A stretch of 64,000 nt of DNA from Paraphaeosphaeria minitans (lineage: Eukaryota; Ascomycota; Dothideomycetes; Pleosporales; Didymosphaeriaceae). Positions 11,480 to 21,692 of the stretch are shown one piece after another. The translations under genes were made by a program, and so were the position numbers. Location: contig WJXW01000005.1 in the NCBI GenBank assembly GCA_015832175.1, forward strand, positions 2,170,001 through 2,234,000. The letters run 5' to 3'. The first letter of the stretch is position 1; each line of letters begins with the position of its first letter. Below the pieces are notes generated by a model. The model was not told where the DNA came from and ran no database searches. It saw only the letters and a list, made by a program, of their open reading frames with translations.

Positions 11480-12405
11480 ATGGCCACGGTCCAAGAAGTC
11501 ACGGCCGAGTCCGCCTTCCAGTCGGAAATCTCGTCGCTCCCGCAACCAACCCTCGCCGTCATCTACTTCCATGCGCCATGGGCCGCGCCTTGCAAGCAGA
11601 TGTCCGTGATCCTCTCCACCCTCGCTAGCACATACCCCGCCGATGCGCCCATAAAGTTCATCGCCCTCGATGCCGAAGAGCTGCCCGAGATCGCAGAGCA
11701 GTACGATGTATCCGCCGTGCCCTTCATAGTGCTTCAGCGGGGAGGCCAGGTGCTGGAGACCGTGTCAGGCTCAGATGCCGCCAAGGTGCGCGCAGCGGTA
11801 GAGAAGTACGCCGGCGCAGGAAGCGGCGACGCGAAGACGAGCCTCCCGCCAGCACAGACGGTCAGCAAACCGGCGCAGACTAACGGCGCAGACATCAATG
11901 GCGCGAAGAACCTAGCTGGCTATGCACCGAGTGCTTCGGATCCCAATACCGCGCCCGAATTCAGCTCCGGCGACGCTGAGACAAGCAAGGAGGAGCTGAA
12001 CGAGCGGTTGGGCGAGCTCGTAAAGGCAGCGCCCGTCATGTTGTTCATGAAGGGGACGCCTAGCGCACCACAGTGCGGGTTCAGCAGGCAGACAGTGGCT
12101 CTCCTTAGGGAGAAAGGCATCCGGTATGGGTTCTTCAACATCTTGGCGGACGACGAGGTGAGGCAGGGCTTGAAGGAGTACTCGGACTGGCCGACATTTC
12201 CGCAGGTGTACGCGGATGGCGAGCTGGTTGGTGGCTTGGACATTGTGAGTTTCAGGGCTCCTGTTGCGATGGAACTCTTTGCTGATTTTGACAGGTACGA
12301 GAAGAGTTCGAGAACGACCCTGAGTTCCTGAAAGAGCACTCTGTGAACGGAAAGGGTGGCCCCGGAGCTGCGTCGGCACAGGCACAGGCACCCGTGGCTT
12401 CATGA
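11480..12405 (+). CDS. GRX4: Monothiol glutaredoxin Grx3/4 type
   Basis: Cytosolic-nuclear Fe-S-binding glutaredoxin of the PICOT family, which in fungi signals iron status to transcription factors and supplies Fe-S cofactors. Exons 11480-12244 and 12295-12405, one 50-nt intron, 291 aa. Thioredoxin-like domain at about residues 5-110, with the degenerate active site WAAPCKQM (single Cys, about C38). Linker of Ala/Ser/Gly at 112-165. Glutaredoxin domain at about 170-275 with KGTPSAPQCGFSRQ (CGFS, Cys about 199) and the GSH-site WPTFPQVYADGELVGGLDI. The splice continues correctly with VREEFENDPEFLKEHSVNG. The CGFS motif makes the family certain. A second Grx domain (human PICOT has two) is absent, as in yeast Grx3/4. 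Confidence 0.95.
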
Positions 12406-12871
12406 AGAAATAGAGACGTGTCAAGTGCTCGAAAGAAGAGTGACCAAAGAGACCATTTACCGCTCCAAGATAGCGGTTGACGTACAGTGGGAACCTTGTG
12501 GCAAAGAGGTATATGCTGGGGAGCAAGGTTTGCAATGATCAACTCAAAACAATTGGAATGAGACTATTCTGTACCAACTTAAATAGCTGTCGAATTGGTA
12601 AACTTGAATGTACCTTGTCCGCACATAGACATAGTGTCACCTCTCAGCGTGTTGCTCCGAGTGAAGTTGTGTATCAAAATCTATAACTTTTGCGATATTG
12701 CACGGCTCTCTCTGCTTTTGCACACTCGTCGTTGCTTGTAACAACACCGAAATCGATCACCAAGCATCCCATGGGGGTGTGTCCCGGATCCATCCCCATA
12801 TTTTCAAAATTCAACTCAAGCCAACATATGAGCTGTCTCGGATCCCCGGTCCGAACTCGAAAATTGCAACT
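12406..12871. other. Intergenic
   Basis: 3' flank of the glutaredoxin gene. No supported gene or RNA. The base composition becomes more AT-rich from here to about 16.7 kb. Confidence 0.5.
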
Positions 12872-13494
12872 TCAAGGACGTGATGCAGCTCTCTTTGTCT
12901 GCATGCGCTCATCACTGCTTACAGCAGCACTAAAAAGACAGAAGTTCAATGCCATGGAGCTGTCCTGGAGTCCCTTTTCTACCCTCTCAAATGTCAAAGT
13001 CTCCCGCCCGATGAGCTGCGCTGGGGCGTCGTGTAGACCTCTAAAGAAGGTTGAAATGGCCTACCATGACTGGTTCTGCTCTGCTCTGGGACCAAAAGTC
13101 ATATCAACAATAGGCATAGGATCTTCTTCGTCTTCATATCGTTCCAAAATCGCCACGCGAATTTGCCATGAGCAGCCCGCGGGCAGCCGGACCTTAGAAG
13201 CTAAGCTTTTCTAGATCGACTTTGATGGTCGCGTCTGCTCTGACTTGGAAATAAAAGTCTTTGGTTTCGCTTTCTGGGATCTGGTGCTTCGAGTTCTTCC
13301 AAAAGATGTTGCGCAAATGCGATGACTCGACGAGCAGTTTGATGGGGCCTTCTTCGCCTTGAAATGTCCTGGCGACGAAGAAACGGGTGGACCTATGCTG
13401 TCTAACCAAAAGATATCAAGTGCCGATATTTAGAAAGTACTGACTTTGGGGAATGGTAATGGTTCTGGAGGAGCATTGTGTCAAGAAAAAGCAT
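12872..13494 (-). pseudogene. Decayed or mis-spliced gene of unknown family
   Basis: The 5' part reads as a two-exon frame: 13445-13494 and 13194-13401, with a 43-nt intron (GTCAGT...GGTTAG), giving 85 residues that end KDFYFQVRADATIKVDLEKL-SF-stop. Directly downstream, shifted by one base, a coding-like frame continues (QIRVAILERYEDEEDPMPIV), meets one TAG near 13070, and goes on (STFFRGLHDAPAQLIGRETL) to a TGA at 12872-12874. No intron of plausible length joins these pieces. The simplest reading is a formerly longer protein broken by one frameshift and one stop. I do not recognise the family. It lies at the edge of an AT-richer, gene-poor island, where decay would not be surprising. Confidence 0.4.
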
Positions 13495-16400
13495 CTTCCA
13501 AGATTAATATAAAGCCGTCTTGCGCTAATCTCAAGATCCGAAAACACCCTTAAGAACGGACACATGAGAAGACTTCTGTGCTTCTAGTACCAAAATTCAT
13601 CTTGTTCCTGTTATATGTCTTGGTCTCTCAAGTCTGTCCAAAAGAAATTCCTACTTCAACGGCATGAAACCTTCAACTTCCCGGCATATGTTCGCCGCAA
13701 GATAAACAGCCGAAATGGAAAGCGGTGCAGCGCATGTGGATACAGGATTATGTCTGGACGAGAGCAAAGCAGCAGTTAATCAAAACGGGAATTAATATAC
13801 GTTGTGTTCCGCCTGTTTGTTCTTTGTCCCCGTCTGTGCACATATCTCTCCAGATACAACGATCACAAAGTGATGCGCCGAGAGATTTCTGTTTGACAAC
13901 TATGACTTTTTTTAAGACACTGTCTGAGCGCCTAATGTCCATAAATCTAGCAGCGTCTTTGCTGTAGCAGCCCAAATAGGCAGGCAAAAAGCAGTTGCAC
14001 TAATTATTGTTAATTTTGTTATCTTGCTTTCATTAGGATGGCAGGGCATTCGCCTTCCAAGTCGCAGAACGCTATACATAAGGTCAGGAAATCAGTCAAG
14101 GAGCATAAATTAAACAAGTTGTGCCTGCAGCTGCTCACAGGTTTCTTGCTTTCTCAACGAGTCAAGGTCAACGCTAGTGGCTAGGTTAGGACTTAGCGAT
14201 GAAGGATTGCTCCAGGCCTTCACCACGACCCACACTGGCAAAAATGCATGGCAATATTTTGCGTAAAAAACATACAACAGCGGGGATTCGCTGCTGGTCA
14301 CCCACGCAACTACTGATCCGCCGGTACACTGCTTATATATGGCTGAGCGGACGGGAAGCCTAGTTTTCAGTGTCCTATGGTCGTATGTGAAAGAAACAGC
14401 TTGCAGACGTATTCTTATCCTTCAGTATCTTAGCCATCAAAGACATCTATTGAACGCACATTGACCAGCTATCTCCCTACTCTATCGGTGGCAGGAAGAC
14501 CTTTCAGGGTAGAAACCAAGTATAGGGCTGCCCGGCTCCAGTGGCAGGCGTGAACACCATTATCGATACTAAACAACAAAACGAGGCCAGTCTATTACGT
14601 TTCCATGGCTGGGCTCAGCACTAACATGTTGTGTATTATATATAACAGCAATTGATACAGAACTTACCTTGCCCCTCCTTGCGTGCGAGGCAAATCGTGA
14701 TACAGTAATTATCTTGGGCAACAATCTTCTAGGGCCGCACATACATACTAATAGAAATCACCGGCCGCATCGAATTGTTAACAAGGCTAAACATCGAAGC
14801 AGTCATGACCTCTCTCCTTGAGCAAGCCTCCGAAGAAGAAATGTGACTAACAGTATTAACATCGCTTGCTATTCAGCCTCTTCTAGCCAAATATTTTATG
14901 AAGAGCCTGCCACACCTACTAAAAAGATTCTGAGCGTCTGGGCTAGACACCTACTTCCCTGCGCAAGAGCAAATTGATTGGATAATTAAGCATAGTCCTC
15001 TCGCTTTTTTCTTGAGATTATAGTACTACTGCTGGTATAGGCTTAAGTTACCTCGTAGTGCTGTTCTACTTTTCGGAAGTCATGATAGCAATCGCTGCAT
15101 TATGGTCGCACGTCGAATTTCTCACAAAGCAGGCGATGCCCTGGTAAATCCTCCAGTGGCAATTGACACCGGCATCTCCTTTCTTATCGATTATATGTGC
15201 CATTCGAGAGCCTTTTAAAGGCACTAAGACTATTACACTGGCCAATTATCTTAGTTATCACGAACACACTGCTCATTTAGTTGCGTATAGTTGCGTCCAT
15301 AGGGCTTCTCTTTCTACAGAATACCTATGTCACCAAGCACAACTGCGAGGTGATAGCATCGACAAATTTCGTTACTGCTTTCGATGCCTCAAACATTAGT
15401 CCTGCGCCGGTTTTGGCCATATTAGCCCGATAGAACAAAACCATACCTCGGCCCCTAGGAACAACGGAGAAGGGAACTTTCCAACGGCTAGAGACTCGGA
15501 TAACATCCTCAGGTATGTATTCTAAGAACGACTGCAATTGCTAAACTAATGTATCCTCTGCGTAGGCTCCGTTAGTGTGGAAATCAAGGGCATTTCTAGA
15601 TCATTCCGTGCTGACCTTCAATGTGAAACAGAAACCGTGCGAATTTACGGGTACTGGGGCTCAGAGTATGTCCGTGCCGCCTGTTCCGATGGCGTCTGTA
15701 CCCCGTACAGAGCGTACTGGGTCATGTTCGTACGTACGCTAGTAATATTACCTAGGTACCGTAGCGTGGCAGTCGGTGCGCTTGTTCAGCCAACGCGCCA
15801 CCTTTTACTATGGTAGCGTTACGTACCCCTGTACCGTACGTACGGAGCCCTGTACGTGTCACTATGCCTGTACCTCACGATGTACGCTCCGTACTGTGCG
15901 CTACGTTGGACGCGCTGGCCCTATGCATCGAAATCTCGCCGTAATTGATGGATACTCGGGGTTTACTACTCAAGAACCCATAGTCAACCGCGGCAGGCGT
16001 AAGTATTATCGCTAGCAGATCTAAATGGATTCGTGATGATGTTCCAAAGAAATCACAGTGGTTGATTGATTCTGGACAGTGAGAACAGCTTTTCTGGAAC
16101 GGTCTGGTGTTTCATTTGGTTTGGAAAGCGCAGGGCGCATACCTAGGGGAAAATACAAAACTTCGGTTTAGATGTGAAGAAGAACCATATCCTTTAGAGT
16201 GCAGGCTGTCCACTCAGGTCGACTAGCGCAATGTTTCATCGAACATGCTCAAACACTATTCCCTAGTATTTACCTTGATTTTCGTTTTATTTAGCGCTCA
16301 GCAGGTCGGAGTTAGGTACCTACCAATCAGTCCAGCCAAACGAAAGCTACTCCGCCACTCCGCCACTCCTAGGCAGGCATCGGCGATCACACCCATTCTG

Positions 16401-16761
16401 TCCTAGCTGTAGGTACTTTATACCTAAGTCTGCAAGGTCGTCGCGTCGAAGCCCCTGAAACATGGTGTGTTTGGGCGGCGAAGCGAGCCGCTCTGCGGCG
16501 CAGCACTACCTACCTAGCTTCATCTGTTGGGGCTTTTACATCGAAGTTTGCATCTGAACATATATATACTACTTATCGCTTCAGTACTCTAAGAGATTGA
16601 TTTTATATCATACCTGTGACAACCAAGTTCTGGATATTGCGATCTCAATTACCAGCACACCTTCCAATATATCACCTCTTACTCCCCAAGACCAACCACC
16701 TCTAATCAATGTGTATGACAAGCAAAATCATATCACTTCGTCTGCAAGTACTTTTTCGCTT
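13495..16761. other. AT-richer gene-poor island
   Basis: No intact gene recognised over 3.3 kb. At 15325-15537 (minus) a coding-like fragment ends VTKFVDAITSQLCLVT-stop and includes PRGRGMVLFYRANMAKTGAG. It has no acceptable start or splice and may be a remnant. The segment 15698-15894 is a GTAC-rich patch listed separately. No terminal repeats or transposase frames were found by eye. The last 200 bp is the likely promoter of the gene at 16762. Confidence 0.45.
15698..15894. repeat. GTAC-rich palindrome patch
   Basis: The tetramer GTAC occurs 14 times in 197 bp (first at 15698, last at 15891), against about one expected by chance. Copies are spaced irregularly, several overlap as CGTACGTAC, and the patch includes a possible hairpin at 15731-15763. 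It is not a regular tandem repeat and has no coding frame of note. Confidence 0.7.
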
Positions 16762-18120
16762 ATGATCCACCAAGGGTCGCGACCTTCAATATCACGAAGC
16801 ACGCCAGCTGCCGTTCAGCAAAACTTTGAGAAGGCATCACGATCATATCTACCAATACGGCATGACAGACGGCTCCCTTCTCCCACCAAGAGGCCCCGCC
16901 AACAATCTGCTGCTACTGCTACTGCAATGATTGGAGCAAACATCTCCAATAACGATTCCATCCAAACACCACACTTGCAGAACAATAGAATTTCGTCTCC
17001 TTGTGGTAGATCCTTTTCTTCACTAGGTTGGCTGAAGAGGCATCAAGTCAGTTGTTCTGCCTGCAAGAACATGAACTCGAAAGAGAGGTCTCCAGAACAG
17101 GTAATTCCCTGCGCACCATTGGCCTCAAAGAGGCAAGCAATTCCACAGTCGAGAGAAATACGTGCGGCCATGGTAGGAGAAGAGCAATTGGGAGTGAATG
17201 GGTGGTCAACACTTTCGGTGAATCGAGAAGCGCCCAGAGATTTTGGATCAGGCCGTGACCCGGTATCTTTCCTCCCCGTTGTTGAAAACCAACCAGATGC
17301 AGTGCATGCAACAACGTTCAATTTAGGGGACGAATATAATCCAGAAGGGGAACTAGTGACCAACTCTGCCAAATTTGAGATAAACGCCACGGAACTCCAC
17401 AACAAAGTACGAGCGGAACTTGAGCGAGAACTCACTCCAAATGATTCGGAAGGCTACATTTACATATTATGGGATCCAAACCGACCTGAACTTCACAAGA
17501 TAGGCAAATCGATAGAGTCGACTCGTCGGAAGGGGCAATTGGAGAACCAGTGTGGTCTCGCTCTTGAGCTTGTCAAAGAAGTCCGCGTGGATTACTATTA
17601 TCGAAACGAACGCCTCATTCAAACGTACCTCTTGGACCGTTGTCGACCCTACCGATGCGAAGTGTGTGGCGCAAACCACAAAGAGTGGTTCCAGATTGCG
17701 GCTGAATCTGCCAGTGCGGCCGTGAGCCTATGGACCAAGTTTATGAATGAGGAAGCCCCCTATGACCTAGAGACGCGACAACTACGCTCATTTGCAAAGG
17801 ACTTGGTCAAGAGACAAGATCGCCTTCTTGCCGACGTGAAATATAACGTCGAGGCCACCCGAGAACATTGGAATCGGGTCCTGTCGCCAACGTTTATCGA
17901 TCGCTTCCGATTTAAGTTCAATATTGTGCGGGACTTGCTCTGGAAGTTTTACTGGCAGATCAACACAATGCTTGCCTGGATAGTAGCGTTTATTGCTTCC
18001 CGTCATCCTGTGGCTTTCTTATGCATAGTTGTGTCGGTCATTGGCACGTTCATTAGCATGTCTGACGAACATAATCGCTTACGAAATCGTTCGAAGAGCT
18101 CCAAGAGAAGGTCCATGTGA
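16762..18120 (+). CDS. T5orf172 (GIY-YIG-like) domain protein with C-terminal membrane segments
   Basis: 452-aa intronless frame. The T5orf172/DUF1766 domain is at about residues 228-330: GYIYILWDPNRPELHKIGKS is the GIY-YIG-like core, then the ERLIQTYLLDRCRPYRCEVC and HKEWFQIA segments. The N-terminal 120 residues are Ser/Pro/Arg-rich and hold a single zinc-finger-like stretch (CGRSFSSLGWLKRHQVSC) whose first Cys is missing. The C-terminus (about 396-433) has two hydrophobic segments, around LAWIVAFIAS and AFLCIVVSVIGTFI, followed by a basic tail. The family is found in fungi and phages and is related to GIY-YIG nucleases; its role in fungi is unclear. The start is the first in-frame ATG. An upstream exon cannot be excluded, because the frame is open further 5'. 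Confidence 0.75.
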   Translation: MIHQGSRPSISRSTPAAVQQNFEKASRSYLPIRHDRRLPSPTKRPRQQSAATATAMIGANISNNDSIQTPHLQNNRISSPCGRSFSSLGWLKRHQVSCSACKNMNSKERSPEQVIPCAPLASKRQAIPQSREIRAAMVGEEQLGVNGWSTLSVNREAPRDFGSGRDPVSFLPVVENQPDAVHATTFNLGDEYNPEGELVTNSAKFEINATELHNKVRAELERELTPNDSEGYIYILWDPNRPELHKIGKSIESTRRKGQLENQCGLALELVKEVRVDYYYRNERLIQTYLLDRCRPYRCEVCGANHKEWFQIAAESASAAVSLWTKFMNEEAPYDLETRQLRSFAKDLVKRQDRLLADVKYNVEATREHWNRVLSPTFIDRFRFKFNIVRDLLWKFYWQINTMLAWIVAFIASRHPVAFLCIVVSVIGTFISMSDEHNRLRNRSKSSKRRSM

Positions 18121-18559
18121 TAAGGGTATCCCCGGATCAATAGTATGTACTGTACTCTTATGGTAGCTTGGGCTTGGAGACCTGGTGTGTCGCAAAGATA
18201 TGCCTCGTTGGCTTGAATTGCGTACATGGTATCGTTTCATCCAATCCATGTACACTTACTCCAAGTTCTTTCTGGGTGTTTGCCGGTGAAATGCTACAGA
18301 GTAAACCCTGTATTGGCTATTGTACCGTGCTGATGTTCTTCACCACATATCACTTATGACCTTGTCACGACAATTGCAATTTGTACCTATGTAAGGTTCG
18401 TTCTGATTGTAAATCTAGCATCAATTTCGAGATCAAATGTACTTCTTTCTTTCTTTTCGTCATCTAATTAGCATCAAATACAGATTACTATTTCTTGCAC
18501 CGTCGAGTATCGTCTCCTTAAAAACACCTCATTACATCTTATGAAGATTCGCTTCTGGA
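18121..18559. other. Convergent intergenic spacer
   Basis: 439 bp between the ends of two convergent genes. It is AT-rich with no gene seen and probably carries both 3' UTRs and polyadenylation signals. Confidence 0.5.
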
Positions 18560-19369
18560 CTAGTCAATGGTGGATGACATGAAGCGCTCAAAATAAGACT
18601 TCAAGATGCCGAAAAGGGGATATTGACTGTGAACAGCTTCTGGCCCTTGGAGCCAACAACCACGAGAAAGAGTCCATAAAGACACGCATAGGACTGCAAC
18701 ACTGAGATGTGAAGCACCGTATTTCATTCTCGAATCCTTCTGTCCATCCAGCTTCTCATCATGAGCAAAGTAGTCGATACGTACTAGGAAGATACTCTGC
18801 TACAGAAGCCAAGGAAACCTACCACACATCACTGCAATAAGCAAAGACCACCGGTAGGGGGTGCTCCTTTGACCTTTCTGTGGCTTTGTGGCTCGAAATA
18901 TGTTGCGGGACTTGGCCAGTTGGTTCCATTCGTGCGCTCCGGCCATACGCATGGTAACTATCGGACCTGCTAGGCACGTTCCTGTCCATGACTGAAAATT
19001 GTGGTGTTTTCACACGTGTCGATGTGGGAGAAAGGGTTCATACTTGAGAAGAAGATGTAAGAAATGGAGAACAGTGCTTAAGAAATGGCATATTACCTGC
19101 ATATCTATCCCCGAAGATGTGCTGGCTCGATGATATATCTTGGTTACACCGCAACGACGCAATATGACCAAACTCCACACTATTGGCATATTCGTTTTGT
19201 TGACTGCAGGAATTAAGAGGTTTCTTGAATAGTTAACCGTGTCAAAGGTGTACTGCTGAAGTGTGGCAGTGTAAGGCTGAGTATCTGCAGACCGCACGCG
19301 CTCGGACATGCAGTCGCAATATTGGTTGACCTGCGCCCAGCGAATGAAACTGATCTTCCTTATCAACAT
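18560..19369 (-). CDS. Unknown putative membrane protein
   Basis: Three-exon model: 19097-19369, 18823-18991 and 18560-18783, with introns of 105 and 39 nt; 221 aa. Coding character is clear in each exon: NQYCDCMSERVRSADTQPYT in exon 1, AHEWNQLAKSRNIFRATKPQ in exon 2, YFAHDEKLDGQKDSRMKYGA in exon 3. Hydrophobic stretches at IVWSLVILRR, RWSLLIAVMC and HLSVAVLCVSLWTL suggest membrane association. The 39-nt intron is unusually short. Without it the frame continues but meets one TAG, so the gene may instead be interrupted. The true start may lie upstream, because there is no good 5' context. I do not recognise the family. Confidence 0.45.
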
Positions 19370-19501
19370 CGTACCCAACGCCTTCAATTGATTTCAAGCT
19401 TATGAACCTTCGATGCTCCTCGGATCTCGAGACACATATGCTAGAACCCTGAGGGGAATAGTGATCCACCGTATGAAGTGCCCGAAGGAAGCACGGAGAT
19501 C

Positions 19502-21692
19502 TTAATCATTCCAGTTCTCGTGCAGCGTAGCAAGATCTACAGTCCCCGCCTCCTTGAGATACTTCGTCAGCACTGCCTCATCCCCAGTCCTTTCTCTCTC
19601 AGTCCAGCCATTGCCGAAATATGCAAACCTATTGCGTTGCCCTTCTTCGCTTCTTTCAAACACAAAATCCTCCCAGCGAGGCTCTCGCACGATGTCGAAG
19701 CGGTGATGCCCGGTGCCAGGCCACATAACGAGCGGACGTGATTTTCCGAACCCACTCTTCCACCATCCGTCGCAGTCGTCACCGATAGCCTTGTCGTCAA
19801 AGTATCCCGTTATTATCTCGTTGAAATCGTCAGTCGCAGCTTGTGATGGATAGATGGCGAGGTAGCCTTCTCTCTGCACTTTGCGAATGACTTTGGCGAT
19901 GTAGGTGGCTGATATCTCTGCCTGAAGGGGATAGGTGCCCCCAGCACCGCTGCTGTTTGCCTGCGCAGTGGGTCAGCACTATTACCAATTCCAAACAAAA
20001 TATTGCAGAGCTTGAAGCTGCGTAATTGTGTATGGAGGAAGGTCTTACTTGGATGACGCCAAAGTAATTCGGAACATTGGGAGCCATCAGTCCGAAGTAA
20101 GTCTGGGGATACCCAAGCGGTCCATCTTCAGCCCAGTGCTTACTCAGGTCTAACCCTTCTATACCAAAAGTCGGAAAGAGTGGGAGAAAGCCATTCTTAA
20201 AGCCCGTTGCAGTGATGATGACGTCAATTTTTCTCTCTCGACCATCCGATGTTACCAAGCCATCTTCAGTGGCGTGTGTGACCCTCGAATCGTCTACATA
20301 ATCGACCTTCGGACTTGTGATTGCTTCGACGTATCCAGCTGAGGGCGTGGGTCGTTTACAACCGGGCGCGAAAGCCGGAACCAGTCTATTGAACCAGGTC
20401 TTATCGCCGTCCACCTTCTCCCACAACGCGTCTTCATATGCTTCCCGGATTTTATGATTTTCTTCGCTACCGCTGATGGATCCCCCGAAGCGGCCATGGA
20501 AGTTCCTTTCTAAAGATCGACGATACTCGAGGTAGGCTTTAGGATCTTTCTCAAATTTTAGTTTCTCTTCCTCGCTGAAAACGTGTGCACCGAGCACATC
20601 TCGGCGTGCGGAAAGAAGATTCGGAGAGAAGGATGGAACGATCCACTGTCGGGACCGCACGTAGTGATCTATGTGCGCAACCTTGTCGAAGATGTTCACC
20701 AGGAGCTGTTGGCCACTCGCACCGTTGCCTATGATAGCTACACGTTTCCCCTCCAAGGTACGGGTAAGCTCTTCTGTCCACTGTGCAGGGTGAACAACAT
20801 CGCCTTTGAACCTACTCTTCAGTCCCGGTATATCAGGATATTTCGGAACGTTCAGCCTTCCTGCTGCTGTGATGAAGAAGTGAGCCGTGTCTGTAAATTC
20901 CTCCTCTGTTGTGAGATTCTTGACCTTCACCACCCACTGGTGGATCTCTTCGGACCATACTGCTGATAAAACATCATGCTTCAGACGGAGATGCTTGTCA
21001 ACGCCATATTGCTTTACTACGTCTTCGTAGTAGCTCTGGATCTCGGATCCCGGGGAATAATATTCTGACCAACGGTGGTTCGGAGCAAATGTGAGCTCTA
21101 ATAGATGTGTCAGGAGGCACTGCGATCCAATGGCGAACATTTAACCCACGGTAACTGTGGGATGGGATATCGCATCTCACTCCGGGATAACGGTTTTGCG
21201 CCCATGTTCCGCCCTACCTTTCTTATCAGTCTTCTTCGTGTTCAAACACTTAGTCGCGTGGACAGATGTTGTACAAGCCACGTTTTGTATATATTTGCTT
21301 CTCTACCTTGATGAAGCCAAAAATTTGATCGTAAGAATCATGCGAGTCTTGGAGACCCTCTGAGTCGTTACATGGATAGGATATGAACATACCACAGCGT
21401 CCTGTCGTTCGTAGACAACATAGGATAGATTGGGTACTTTTTGAGGAATCAAGACCGATGCCGCGATACCTGCTATGCCCGCTCCGACGAAGATGGCCTA
21501 ACCTTGTATCAAGATCGATGTCCCCTACGTGTGCTGGAATCTCACCTTGACTGGTGGAGCCGAATCGAACAGACGCTGCTGTGGCTTCCAAGGCTTCGCC
21601 GCGCCCTGTAGTGTTGGAGTCTGGTTTGGTGTGGCAACAGGTGGTGCAATTTGCTCGTGCACCTGAGTCAGTCGATGAACTGCGTCCGCCAT
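19502..21692 (-). CDS. Flavin-containing Baeyer-Villiger-type monooxygenase
   Basis: FAD- and NADPH-dependent oxygenase, typically acting on ketones or hydrophobic substrates in catabolism or secondary metabolism. Five exons: 21546-21692, 21393-21497, 21150-21213, 20049-21097 and 19502-19960, with introns of 48, 179, 52 and 88 nt; 607 aa. N-terminal FAD Rossmann motif VGAGIAGIAAS (about residue 54), then the Baeyer-Villiger fingerprint FKGDVVHPAQW (FxGxxxHxxxW), the NADPH-binding IGNGASGQQ, and the C-terminal ATG motif IITATGFKNGF. Splicing restores GGTWAQNRYPGVRCDIPSHS and YQLTFAPNHRWSEYYSP, both typical. No neighbouring biosynthetic genes are present, so the substrate cannot be inferred. 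The 179-nt intron is long for this window. Confidence 0.93.

Noticed and set aside
12406..16761. Intact transposon
   Set aside because: No terminal inverted or long terminal repeats and no transposase or reverse-transcriptase motifs were seen by eye.
19502..21692. Secondary-metabolite cluster around the Baeyer-Villiger monooxygenase
   Set aside because: No polyketide synthase, peptide synthetase, terpene cyclase, P450 or transporter is found nearby.
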